This document shows positions 1 to 7,851 of a DNA stretch of 40,440 nt, one piece after another; positions within the stretch are counted from its first letter, which is position 1, and each line of letters opens with the position of its first letter. The stretch lies in assembly GCA_934086185.1 (NCBI GenBank), contig CAKOHW010000010.1, positions 1 to 40,440 of the forward strand, read 5' to 3'. The stretch comes from an uncultured Bacilli bacterium (lineage in GTDB: Bacteria; Bacillota_I; Bacilli_A; RF39; UBA660). A program made the position numbers and the translations under genes. The notes under the pieces were generated by a model. The model was not told where the DNA came from and ran no database searches. It was given only the letters and a program-made list of their open reading frames with translations.

Positions 1-73
1 TGTATACTAACGGGCGAGTTTTATTGCCTACAAACCCAGGTTATACCTAGCCAAAATCAAAAGTGTCCGTCAA

Positions 74-2209
74 TCAGGCTATTGTGTAGGCATTTGCCTT
101 TGTTCCATTTCCTCCAGTTATTTGAACACTAGATAAGAGAGTTACTGCGGGACGGAACGAGACGACGTCGTTGCTGTGCACAACGCCGGCGTCGAAGTCG
201 CCACTGAAGTTCACGTAGAATACGCCATCGTTGTTGCTGCCGAAGCTGTAAGGCGACAAAGACCAAAAGTATAATGAATTTGAATTTTGATAATCATTTA
301 TTAAATAATAATCTGGATTATTAGTACCTATCTTTCCACCTGCATATACTATTTCATCTACTGTTAATGTTCCTACATACATATCAGTATTATCTGCAAA
401 CTTATTCATATTTGTTCCAGTACATTTTAATGTTGGCTCTTTTGTTGTTTTTCCATTTAAACGAACATTTGAGTCATAATAGAATGTTGTACCCTTAATT
501 TGTTTATCCAACATTTCTTGACTAGTTAATGCTGTTGTATTATCACTACTAGTAGCATATGCTTTATCTGCTAAACACCAATCTCCTGTTTTTAATTTAT
601 CTAAATAATTTGCTAAAGGTCCAGTTTGGAAATTTTTAAATGCTGTTGCCATTGATTTATCATTATTTGTTCCACCATTTAAATAATTCATTAAATTTTT
701 CGAATATTTATTTTGTGTTCCATCAGAGGCGGTTAGTGTATTTGCTGCATACTCAGTATACCCAAAATTACCAGTTTTTGTTGTACCACCAGTTGTAGTT
801 GGAATATTCCAATTACCGTCACTTGTTGCACAAGTACTATCTTGGTCTTCTAATATTAATTTAATACTTCCGTCTCCTACAATACGAACTGTTCTCCAAC
901 ACATTCCAGCAAAATTTACATAATTATCTATTACATTTCCTCTATAATAATAACTTGTCCCGTAATCATCCAATGTTGCACTCATTGACACTTCTTTTTG
1001 CATTACTTCACTTTTAAATTTCAATGTTGATGCCGAAGCGTCATAAGACTCTAAATATTTAGTCCAACCAGAACATTGGTCGTATACATATTTTCCTACT
1101 GCATCATCATATGAACTTACTGTACTTCCAGATTGAGCGGTTGCTTCAGTATCTCCTACTAACCATGAATAATATTCAGCGCATAAATTTCCAATTGTCA
1201 CAGTTTCATATCCTAATTTACCTGTTCCATATTGGCTTATTGCTTCTGCAACTTTACTCCTAGGACTTGACAACAATTCTGTTCCATTTGCCTTTGTTTT
1301 TGCACTTGTGTATATTGCACTTGCAAGTGTTCCTTCATCAAATGGACTATAATCTTTTGTTTCACCAATATCTATTGTTAATGTTGTAGCAATTGATTTT
1401 ATATCAACATTAACTGTTTGTGAATCGTTTGTTACTGTTATATTTGTTCCACTTACACTAGCAGTATTACCTTTTTTGATTGTTATCTCTTTACTTCCTT
1501 TTACAGTTCCTTCCTTATCTTTTACATATAGTGTATGAGTTCCTGGTTCTACTGCTGCTATTAAATACTTATTATCAGTCGTTATCATACTTTTTCTTGG
1601 ATCGCTATGCATTTCTACATAATCTCCTTCACTTGCATTTGTTACTGTTCCTGTTACATCTACAATATCTTGTAAATTATATATCTGTACTCGTGCTGAT
1701 ACTTTCTTACCCATATCATCACTTTGGTCTACTCCCATTTCTTTATATGTTACTGTTAATTTATATGTTTGGGTTTCTCCTACTTCTATTGAATTAGTTA
1801 CAATTATTCCTGCTAATTTTGGAAATGTTGTCTCACTTTTACCTGCACATGATCCATTTTCTTTACTACTTGTACAAGTTAGTGTATAAACCATATCATC
1901 AGGCCTTGTTAGTTCATTTACTAATTCTTCTAAATATACAGCATAATTATCTACTGTTGCATTACCATTATTTGTTACTGTAAATTCTTTGTCAGTTAAT
2001 GTAGTACCTGGCATGATATTATCACTTGTTATAGTACCGTTACCATCTGCATAAGTTAACTCTAAATTTGCTGTTGTTACACTGATGCTCTTATCGTTAG
2101 TGTTTCCTTGTATTCTTGTTAAAAAGTATGCATATGTTAATCCTAATAATGCTAATAATACTATTGTTATTCCTACTACACTAACTATAATCTTTTGTTT
2201 TCTGTTCAT
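74..2209 (-). CDS. TasA/camelysin-like surface protein with DGR-type variable C-terminal domain
   Basis: The 711-residue protein starts with a short basic segment, a hydrophobic stretch (about residues 8-27) and TYAYF, the pattern of SipW-dependent signal segments. Residues about 36-185 resemble TasA/camelysin (LELTY, MPGTTL, FTVTNNG). Residues about 186-275 look like an Ig/carboxypeptidase-regulatory-like fold. Residues about 285-711 form a Cys-containing ligand-binding-like domain with YYYRGNV, CWRTVRIVGDGSIKLIL, GTLTVDEIVYAGG, FWSLSP and RPAVTL. Codons for residues about 652-689 are GC-rich and mostly NNC, unlike the rest of the gene, as in DGR target proteins. The start has a GAGGT ribosome site. 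The protein is probably exported to the surface or matrix and may bind a variable ligand. The TasA-like N-terminus and the DGR-like patch are clear; the ligand is unknown. Neither a SipW peptidase nor a reverse transcriptase is visible in the window. Confidence 0.8.
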   Translation of the reverse strand: MNRKQKIIVSVVGITIVLLALLGLTYAYFLTRIQGNTNDKSISVTTANLELTYADGNGTITSDNIMPGTTLTDKEFTVTNNGNATVDNYAVYLEELVNELTRPDDMVYTLTCTSSKENGSCAGKSETTFPKLAGIIVTNSIEVGETQTYKLTVTYKEMGVDQSDDMGKKVSARVQIYNLQDIVDVTGTVTNASEGDYVEMHSDPRKSMITTDNKYLIAAVEPGTHTLYVKDKEGTVKGSKEITIKKGNTASVSGTNITVTNDSQTVNVDIKSIATTLTIDIGETKDYSPFDEGTLASAIYTSAKTKANGTELLSSPRSKVAEAISQYGTGKLGYETVTIGNLCAEYYSWLVGDTEATAQSGSTVSSYDDAVGKYVYDQCSGWTKYLESYDASASTLKFKSEVMQKEVSMSATLDDYGTSYYYRGNVIDNYVNFAGMCWRTVRIVGDGSIKLILEDQDSTCATSDGNWNIPTTTGGTTKTGNFGYTEYAANTLTASDGTQNKYSKNLMNYLNGGTNNDKSMATAFKNFQTGPLANYLDKLKTGDWCLADKAYATSSDNTTALTSQEMLDKQIKGTTFYYDSNVRLNGKTTKEPTLKCTGTNMNKFADNTDMYVGTLTVDEIVYAGGKIGTNNPDYYLINDYQNSNSLYFWSLSPYSFGSNNDGVFYVNFSGDFDAGVVHSNDVVSFRPAVTLLSSVQITGGNGTKANAYTIA
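143..262 (-). repeat. Candidate DGR variable region (VR)
   Basis: By hand count, bases 145-260 contain 67 G/C of 116 (about 58%), inside a gene and genome that are otherwise strongly AT-rich. Of the 38 codons from TCG (261-259) to GTA (near 150), 26 end in C (AGC, TTC, GGC, AAC, GAC, GTC, CAC, TAC). This is what adenine-directed mutagenesis of AAC/TAC-rich template codons would leave. The patch starts just after FWSL and ends at RPAV, where AT-rich codons resume. The position near the end of a C-type-lectin-like target gene fits DGR architecture. No template repeat was found elsewhere in the window. Confidence 0.7.
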
Positions 2210-2473
2210 TTTCTTACCTCTTTCTTATTTTTTTCTCACATTATAATTTAATTGTACAAAAAATAAAATGTTAAAAATATCATAATATGTCAAATACACA
2301 AAAAAAATTATATAACAAATCATTTCAAACATTTACATTCAAAACAAAATTAAATTATATAATTTTTACTTTTCCTAAATATAAAACTCATATTGAGTAC
2401 TTTCTACTCTACCTACATTATACATTAACAATTTATCATTTACAATATGCAAATTTTGTTTTATACTTAATTT
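2210..2473 (-). promoter_or_regulatory. Leader and upstream region of the 74-2209 gene
   Basis: No gene is seen here. Read towards the gene, it holds a hairpin GAGTA-GAAAG-TACTC (2409-2395), two AT boxes (AATTATATAATT at 2353-2364 and AATTATATAA at 2307-2316), a possible -10 TATAAT (2245-2240) and a GAGGT ribosome site. The same order occurs upstream of the other two TasA-like genes (9286-9535 and 29799-30055). In the 9517-9532 copy the hairpin has a GAAA tetraloop on the minus strand and needs a G-U pair there, which suggests the minus strand is transcribed through this region as a long leader. Confidence 0.5.
2439..2467 (+). promoter_or_regulatory. Sigma-A-type promoter entering structured element, copy 1
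   Basis: TTTACA (2439-2444), a 17-base spacer and TATACT (2462-2467) point rightwards, away from the TasA-like gene. The predicted start near 2474 lies just before the closing stem at 2478. The same promoter with identical spacing is kept in copy 2 (30081-30109). Confidence 0.55.
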
Positions 2474-2760
2474 AGTAGAACATCTAATTGATGGCTACCG
2501 TTTTTTGGGTATGTGCTAATTAAATAATTAGCACATTTTTTAAACCAAAACTCCCTATTATCTATATAGAAGGATGAATAGGAACACAATTATCATTATG
2601 ATAATCAAACGGTCTAAAAACCTTATAATGAAAGTTTTTACCTTCAAACTAAGTATCTCCTTTTCTACTTTAAAAATAGAAGGTTGCCATCAAATTAAAT
2701 GTTCGAGATACTATAATACTCATATCATTAATTATTTCAACCGTTTCGACAAAACATTAC
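2474..2760. ncRNA. Conserved structured RNA-like element, copy 1
   Basis: The long closing stem pairs 2478-2499 with 2682-2704 (GAACAT/ATGTTC, GATGGC/GCCATC, ACC/GGT). Inside are a hairpin TGTGCTAAT/ATTAGCACA (2512-2535) flanked by TTGG/CCAA, a stem CCTATT/AATAGG (2554-2582) and a conserved AAGGATGA. A second stem option pairs AATGTT (2698-2703) with AACATT (2753-2758). Copy 2 (30116-30330) keeps the stems with changed bases on both sides (TGTGCTAAT against ACGTACTA; CCTATT against TCTATT). Conserved promoters on both strands start close to the closing stem, so it could be a stand-alone plus-strand RNA or the minus-strand leader of the TasA-like gene. I do not recognise it as a known RNA family. 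Confidence 0.6.
2713..2740 (-). promoter_or_regulatory. Possible leader promoter for the 74-2209 gene
   Basis: On the minus strand, TTGAAA (2740-2735), a 16-base spacer and TATTAT (2718-2713) point towards the structured element and the TasA-like gene. The same pair with the same spacing is kept in copy 2 (30311-30284). If used, it gives a leader of about 500 nt. Confidence 0.4.
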
Positions 2761-2795
2761 AAAAAAATTAGATCAAACACAAATCTAATTTTTTT
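2761..2795. terminator. Bidirectional intrinsic terminator
   Basis: The stem ATTAGAT/ATCTAAT is flanked by A7 on the left and T7 on the right, so it can end transcription in both directions: the Tad operon on the minus strand and any plus-strand RNA from 2474. Confidence 0.7.
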
Positions 2796-2796
2796 A

Positions 2797-3162
2797 TTAA
2801 ACTAATGGATTGCCATAAGCATCAACATTCATATTATTTGTAAGTATCATTATTCCTTCAATAATACCCCATATTTCACTAACTATTCCAAGCATACCAC
2901 AACTAAGTAAAGTCATTAAAAGTTGTGCTATTCCTTTATTAGTATATCCTAAATAAAAATTATGAACTCCAAAAGCTCCTAAAAATATTCCTAATAAACC
3001 AGCCATAACTCTATTTTTTGAATTAACATTACCATTAGTATTAGAATTACCAGTACTATTAGAATTGTCATTATTACTACCATTTATTCTTGTTCCACAA
3101 TTAGGACAAATAACAGTATCGTCATTTATACTTAAACCACATTCTTTACAAAATTTTGCCAT
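2797..3162 (-). CDS. Zinc-ribbon plus TM2-domain membrane protein
   Basis: The 121-residue protein has an N-terminal zinc ribbon (CKECG at residues 5-9, CPNCG at 19-23), an Asn/Ser-rich linker (about 28-50) and a TM2 domain with two membrane segments (about 51-100). The TM2 motif GxFGxHNFYLG appears as GAFGVHNFYLGY. Such proteins are common in Firmicutes and their role is not established. It is the last gene of the Tad operon, 9 bases after the TadC-like gene and directly before a terminator, so it may be co-expressed with the pilus genes. Whether it acts in the machine cannot be told from the sequence. Confidence 0.8.
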   Translation of the reverse strand: MAKFCKECGLSINDDTVICPNCGTRINGSNNDNSNSTGNSNTNGNVNSKNRVMAGLLGIFLGAFGVHNFYLGYTNKGIAQLLMTLLSCGMLGIVSEIWGIIEGIMILTNNMNVDAYGNPLV

Positions 3163-3171
3163 AAAACACTC

Positions 3172-3858
3172 CTATCTAGATATAAAGTTAATTAATACAG
3201 GTCCTAACATAATTAATAATATGATAGGAATAATAAATAATACAGAAATAACACTTATTTTAATAGGCATTTTATTTATAGTAGCTCTAATATTTAATAT
3301 TTTCTTATCTCTTAAATAATCTATCTGATTATTTAAAGAATCTATAATATTATTACCAAATTTACTAGACTCCTTAATATTTAATATAACAGTATTTATT
3401 TCTTCACTAGGTATTCTATCTTTCATACTTATTAATGCTTCTGTTAAACTTTTACCCATATCCATTTCTTTAACACACTTAGTAAATTCACGACTTATCT
3501 CACTATCTATATTTTTACTAGTTAATTTAATTGCACCTTTTAAATCTTTACCACTTTCAAGAGTAAGAGCCAATACTTGAAAATAAAATATTGCTTCATA
3601 ATTCAATTTATTACTACGTTTCTTTATTTTATAATCCAAATAATATTCAAATAAATAATATATCAAAATAGATAAAAATGGAGCAACTATATAACCTCTA
3701 TCACTAAATATTAAGAAAAATATAAATGTTACAAAACATACTATAATTCTTATATTCATAAATGTAATAGGATTATAACTACCACCTAATAATTTACACT
3801 TCTTAGTAATTCTATTAATAGTTTTTTTTCTATAAAGAGTTTTAAACATACTATCCAT
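3172..3858 (-). CDS. tadC: TadC-like inner-membrane platform protein (T2SS F family)
   Basis: A protein of about 228 residues with N-terminal membrane segments (about 33-70), a cytoplasmic helical T2SSF domain (about 85-185, with LALTLESGKDLKGAI and FGNNIIDSL) and a C-terminal membrane helix. In Tad systems TadB and TadC form the inner-membrane platform worked by the TadA/CpaF ATPase. An upstream in-frame ATG at 3864 sits directly on the GAAGGTGG ribosome site; the ATG at 3858 has proper spacing and is preferred. It overlaps the end of tadB, as expected for coupled translation. The family call is firm; the symbol rests on gene order. Confidence 0.78.
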   Translation of the reverse strand: MDSMFKTLYRKKTINRITKKCKLLGGSYNPITFMNIRIIVCFVTFIFFLIFSDRGYIVAPFLSILIYYLFEYYLDYKIKKRSNKLNYEAIFYFQVLALTLESGKDLKGAIKLTSKNIDSEISREFTKCVKEMDMGKSLTEALISMKDRIPSEEINTVILNIKESSKFGNNIIDSLNNQIDYLRDKKILNIRATINKMPIKISVISVLFIIPIILLIMLGPVLINFISR

Positions 3859-4861
3859 AATCATCCACCTTCATTACATTTTTAACTACTATAATATATA
3901 AAGTAAATAATATTATAATAAGTATCAATATAATTCTTCCTAAAAATGTAGTAAATAATGGCATAAAATAATTTGGATTTAACATATATACTACAACAAC
4001 TAATATTATAGGTAATATTATTAATAATCTAAACATAAATTTACTACTACTAGTTAATGAATTCATTTCATCTTTAATTTTCTTTTTATCATAGAAATTC
4101 TTCTCTATAGCATTAAAAACTTTAACTATATTACCACCAGTTTTATTTATTAATGATAAACTAGTAGTAATATATTTAGCATCTTCTATTCCAACTCTTT
4201 TATAGAATCTATCAAATACTATTTCTAAACTTAAACCATATGTAATATCCATACTAATTTTTTTAAATTCATCTTGTATAGGTCCACTTAATTCACTTTT
4301 TACTATATCAACTGCTTGCATTACATTCATACCACTTTTAAATGCATTATTCATAATAATAATAGCACTAAGTAAATCATTTTCTATTTGTTTCATACGT
4401 TTTTTATAATAAATAGCTAAATAAATATCTATTACAAAAAAACCAATTAACATTACTAAAAGTAATATAGGAAATATAAATTTAAATCTTATTAAAGAAC
4501 TAATACAATATAAAATTCCTAAAAATATACTTATAATAAATTTTATACTAATATAATCAATACACTCAATTTTATCTTTATTATCATATTCAATGTATTT
4601 ATTATACTTTAATGCATATTTCTTTAATATTTCACTTCTATTTAAATACAAACTAAATTTCTTTATAATCTTATTAAATAATTTATATATTCTTTCAAAT
4701 AGAGGTTCAGTTTCATCTACTAAACTAGTTAATGAATAATCACTTACTCTTTTTTCTATACATAATAAATTATATTCTTTAATAATTGTATAAACAAACA
4801 TACCAAGAATTATTAATAATATAATATTTAATACAATAAATATCATTAAACTAGTATTCAT
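3851..4861 (-). CDS. tadB: TadB-like inner-membrane platform protein (T2SS F family)
   Basis: The 336-residue protein has an N-terminal membrane helix, a paired membrane region near residues 108-150 (FIISIFLGILYCIS and following), a T2SSF cytoplasmic domain (about 160-270, with IIIMNNAFKSGMNVMQAVD) and two C-terminal helices. This is the TadB layout: longer than TadC, with the F domain before the last membrane pair. It follows the cpaF ATPase gene by 14 bases and overlaps tadC. Together the two proteins would form the platform that moves pilin-like subunits or substrates across the membrane. Confidence 0.8.
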   Translation of the reverse strand: MNTSLMIFIVLNIILLIILGMFVYTIIKEYNLLCIEKRVSDYSLTSLVDETEPLFERIYKLFNKIIKKFSLYLNRSEILKKYALKYNKYIEYDNKDKIECIDYISIKFIISIFLGILYCISSLIRFKFIFPILLLVMLIGFFVIDIYLAIYYKKRMKQIENDLLSAIIIMNNAFKSGMNVMQAVDIVKSELSGPIQDEFKKISMDITYGLSLEIVFDRFYKRVGIEDAKYITTSLSLINKTGGNIVKVFNAIEKNFYDKKKIKDEMNSLTSSSKFMFRLLIILPIILVVVVYMLNPNYFMPLFTTFLGRIILILIIILFTLYIIVVKNVMKVDDYG

Positions 4862-4875
4862 AGAATTACTCCCTT

Positions 4876-6207
4876 CTATTTAAAATCTTGAAATATATCA
4901 TCTACATCTTTTATACCACGCTTTGTAATTTTATTATAAACTTTTGGTTTTTTCTTAATTAAATTAAACACACCATCTACTTCACCATTTTTAGTAATAC
5001 CTTTTTGATTAAATTCAAATATACGTGATAATTTAATTTCACCTTTTTCTATACCAATTACTTCACTTATATCAGTAATTTTTCTTTTACCATCAGCCAT
5101 TCTTTCAATATTAACAACTAAATCAATAGCATTATCTATATATTCTCTTATTGCATTAATAGGTATTTCTAAACCACTCATTAAAACTAATGTTTCTAAT
5201 CTATTTAACGCATCTATAACACCATTAGCATGTAACGTAGTTAATGAACCATCATGCCCTGTATTCATTGCTTGTAACATATCGAATGCTTCTTTACCAC
5301 GACATTCACCAACTATTATTCTATCGGGTCTCATACGTAAAGCATTAATAACTAAATCTCTTATTGTAACTTCATTACCAGTTCCATAATTAACAGTTTT
5401 TGTTTCTAATGAAATCACATGATCCTGATGTAATCTTAATTCTGCAGCATCTTCAATAGTAATTATTCTTTCACTATTATCAATAAAACCACTTAAAATA
5501 TTTAAAAGCGTTGTTTTTCCACTACCAGTTCCTCCACAAACTATAATATTTAATTTTGCTTTAACACAAGCACTTAAAAATCTAGCCATATAAGGAGTTA
5601 ACGTACCAATACGTAAAAGTTCATCTATTGATGACATTTCATCTTTAAATTTACGTATTGTAATAACTGGCCCTTTAACACTTAAAGGAGGTATAACAGC
5701 ATTTATTCTAGACCCATCTTCCAATCTAGAATCAACCATAGGATTACTACTATCTATAGTTCTACCTAAAGGTTGTATTAAACGTTGTATAGTTCTAATA
5801 ATATGTTCATCATTTATAAAAGAAACACTTTCATCTTTAATAATTCTACCATCTATTTCTATATAAACATCTTTAGGTCCATTTACCATTATTTCAGTAA
5901 TATCTTTATCCCCAATTAACTCACTAATTGGACCTTTACCATTTATTTCATCTTCAATCATATTAAATATATGATTTCTCTCTAAATTACTTAAATCATA
6001 CCCTTCAATACATTTATCTATCTCAGTATTAATAAAATCATTTATATCACTACCAGTAGGTACTTCTTTATCAATAATATTTTCTATTATCTTACTTCTT
6101 AACTTTTCAAGTAAATCTTTATCTTTAAATATTTCATAATCTTTAACATATTCATTAACTTTCTTTTGTCTTTCTATTTCAAAAGCACTTAATAAACTTT
6201 TACTCAT
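4876..6207 (-). CDS. cpaF: CpaF/TadA-type pilus assembly ATPase
   Basis: A secretion ATPase of the VirB11/TadA family. The N-terminal part carries ISELIGDKDITEIMVNG, followed by the nucleotide domain with Walker A GGTGSGKTT (about residues 227-235), an Asp/Glu box ITIEDAAELRL and the Walker B/His region RIIVGECRGKEAFDML...TLHAN. All catalytic motifs look intact. A GTG nine bases upstream is in frame, but the ATG at 6207 follows AGGTGAT with normal spacing and is the likelier start (443 residues). It overlaps the preceding ParA-like gene by 8 bases. It powers the Tad machine encoded by its neighbours. Confidence 0.92.
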   Translation of the reverse strand: MSKSLLSAFEIERQKKVNEYVKDYEIFKDKDLLEKLRSKIIENIIDKEVPTGSDINDFINTEIDKCIEGYDLSNLERNHIFNMIEDEINGKGPISELIGDKDITEIMVNGPKDVYIEIDGRIIKDESVSFINDEHIIRTIQRLIQPLGRTIDSSNPMVDSRLEDGSRINAVIPPLSVKGPVITIRKFKDEMSSIDELLRIGTLTPYMARFLSACVKAKLNIIVCGGTGSGKTTLLNILSGFIDNSERIITIEDAAELRLHQDHVISLETKTVNYGTGNEVTIRDLVINALRMRPDRIIVGECRGKEAFDMLQAMNTGHDGSLTTLHANGVIDALNRLETLVLMSGLEIPINAIREYIDNAIDLVVNIERMADGKRKITDISEVIGIEKGEIKLSRIFEFNQKGITKNGEVDGVFNLIKKKPKVYNKITKRGIKDVDDIFQDFK

Positions 6208-6958
6208 TATTATCACCTAATATATCATTAACAATAGTATTAAATACTTTAACATAATTAGAATTACTATATTTCTTATCTATAGTAACTATATTACCAT
6301 CCATTATATACTTATCTATATTCTTTATATATAACTTATTACTAATTTCATAATCTATATTATTATTTATAGCACTCTTTATATCATATAAATTAAAATA
6401 TGTTTTATCATTTCTAAAACTATTATTAAGTATTACTTTATATCTATCTATATCTAAATCTTTAAATATACTAATTAAACTTCTCATATTCTTCATATCT
6501 AACATATCATTAGTAGTAACTAATAATATATTATCACACTTATCTAAAATAGTTAAATTCATTTCATTCAATATATGATTAGTATCTATAAGTATTAAAT
6601 CATAATTAAATTTAGCTTTATCTAATAATATTTCAATATAACTACTATCTATTTTACTAGCCTTTCTAGGATCTTTAGGACAAGCTAAATAATCTATATT
6701 ATCATTATACTTAGTAATATAATCATTAAAATTATCATATCTATTATTATTAAAATCATCTACAAAATTATATATAGACTTATTAACTTTTTTATTTAAA
6801 ATAATACTTATTGAACCACCATATAAATCCATATCAACTATTAATACATGTTTATTCATATTAGATAAAACACCTGCTAAATTTAAAGTTAATATGCTTT
6901 TTCCTATTCCACCTTTAACTCCAAACACACACACTATATTACCTTTATTAATAGCCAT
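6200..6958 (-). CDS. CpaE/TadZ-like ParA/MinD-family ATPase
   Basis: The 252-residue protein starts directly with a ParA/MinD nucleotide site (GVKGGIGKS at about residues 13-21, a deviant Walker A with the signature lysine). It continues with LIVDMDLYGGS (switch I/Walker A') and YDLILIDTNHIL (Walker B). It lacks the N-terminal receiver-like domain found in many CpaE/TadZ proteins. In Tad systems this ATPase positions the pilus machine. It sits between the TadE-like genes and cpaF, which supports that role over plasmid partitioning. Confidence 0.82.
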   Translation of the reverse strand: MAINKGNIVCVFGVKGGIGKSILTLNLAGVLSNMNKHVLIVDMDLYGGSISIILNKKVNKSIYNFVDDFNNNRYDNFNDYITKYNDNIDYLACPKDPRKASKIDSSYIEILLDKAKFNYDLILIDTNHILNEMNLTILDKCDNILLVTTNDMLDMKNMRSLISIFKDLDIDRYKVILNNSFRNDKTYFNLYDIKSAINNNIDYEISNKLYIKNIDKYIMDGNIVTIDKKYSNSNYVKVFNTIVNDILGDNNE

Positions 6959-6966
6959 ATTATCAC

Positions 6967-7416
6967 CTACTCACTATATTCAAATACTCTTTTTCCATTC
7001 AAATCATTTTTTACATCTACTTTTAACATAAATCTGCTATTTTTCTTAAGTTTAAACGTTAAATAATCTATATTAAATATTTTTACTTCAAATTCTTCAC
7101 CAGTTTTTGATAATGAAGTAAACAAGCCAAAAAATACATCTTCATTTTCTACATGAATATTATATTGGTCAGCCTCAACTACAAGCATATCAGTTTTATA
7201 TTTTTTTCTTTCATATAATTTTTTTATCTCTTTATAATAATCTTTATAATCTATTTCTTCGTTATCCATTACTTCATTTATAATATCTTCAGTGTCACTT
7301 TTAAATCTTTTTTCTTCACAAAATCTAAGAACAGTATCAGAAATAACCAAAGCCAAAAATATAAAAAGTGGAATTAATAATATAAATAGTGCATTACCTT
7401 TACCCTTATTGTTCAT
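6967..7416 (-). CDS. Tad-locus pseudopilin-like membrane protein
   Basis: The 149-residue protein has a short N-terminus with Gly/Lys (NNKGKGNALF), one hydrophobic helix (about residues 9-28, ALFILLIPLFIFLALVISD) and an extracellular domain rich in charged residues. The layout matches TadE/TadF/TadG minor pilins, but the TadE motif is weak. It overlaps the upstream TadE-like gene by 11 bases and has an AGAGAGG ribosome site inside it. It probably contributes to the pilus or its tip; the exact subclass is uncertain. Confidence 0.6.
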   Translation of the reverse strand: MNNKGKGNALFILLIPLFIFLALVISDTVLRFCEEKRFKSDTEDIINEVMDNEEIDYKDYYKEIKKLYERKKYKTDMLVVEADQYNIHVENEDVFFGLFTSLSKTGEEFEVKIFNIDYLTFKLKKNSRFMLKVDVKNDLNGKRVFEYSE

Positions 7417-7756
7417 TATAAATAGTCCTCTCTACTTTTATAGTAAAATTATTCATTAATTTAGACATACCCGGAGTAATAAAATCATATTTTTTACTAA
7501 CTATTATTTCACTATATTTATCATTTTCTTTATATTCAAATTTTAAATTATTATCATTTTTATTTAAATATGATTGTATCTCTTCTACACTCTCATTATT
7601 CTTATACATACTTTCTACATCATTCATTATATTTTCAATTTTATTTTTGTTATAACCAATATTACCATAATCAATTACCATAAATGTAATAAATATAAAT
7701 ATAGGAAGTATTATAATAAATTCAACTAATGCTTGTCCCTTTTTATTAAGTCTCAT
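7406..7756 (-). CDS. TadE-like minor pilin
   Basis: The 116-residue protein carries the typical TadE N-terminus NKKGQALVEFIIILPIF (about residues 4-20), followed by a membrane helix and a small extracellular domain. GQALVEF is the hallmark of TadE-family pseudopilins. It is the first gene of the Tad operon, with an AGGGG ribosome site and a promoter at 7781-7809. No Flp-type major pilin gene and no TadV prepilin peptidase are visible in the window, so they must be elsewhere or this protein may act as the main subunit. Confidence 0.78.
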   Translation of the reverse strand: MRLNKKGQALVEFIIILPIFIFITFMVIDYGNIGYNKNKIENIMNDVESMYKNNESVEEIQSYLNKNDNNLKFEYKENDKYSEIIVSKKYDFITPGMSKLMNNFTIKVERTIYNEQ

Positions 7757-7780
7757 ACTATCAACCCCTATGATAAATAA

Positions 7781-7809
7781 ATTATATCATAATTTTTATT
7801 ACTATAAAA
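7781..7809 (-). promoter_or_regulatory. Tad operon promoter
   Basis: Minus strand: a weak -35 TTTTAT (7809-7804), 17-base spacer and TATAAT (7786-7781), followed by the AGGGG ribosome site and the ATG at 7756. It lies just after the terminator of the 7852-9285 gene. Confidence 0.5.
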
Positions 7810-7833
7810 GAAAAATTACACCAAATAGTGTAA
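7810..7833 (-). terminator. Intrinsic terminator of the 7852-9285 gene
   Basis: Minus strand: ATTACAC, a six-base loop, GTGTAAT and then TTTTTC. It separates the TasA-like gene from the Tad operon. Confidence 0.7.
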
Positions 7834-7851
7834 TTATAAATTATTATATTA

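Noticed and set aside
1480..1797. Open frame on the plus strand inside the 74-2209 gene
   Set aside because: Low-complexity Leu/Tyr-rich product, antisense to a well-supported gene, no ribosome site.
2478..2704. MITE with terminal inverted repeats
   Set aside because: The ends are inverted repeats, but similarity between the two copies continues on both sides into promoters and leader, and no target duplication is seen; a structured element in a duplicated unit fits better. Not fully excluded.
2287..2771. Two short plus-strand frames (2287-2475, 2574-2771)
   Set aside because: They run through the promoter boxes and stems of the structured element, with no ribosome site; the two copies differ by an indel of about 70 bases, so a coding frame is not kept.
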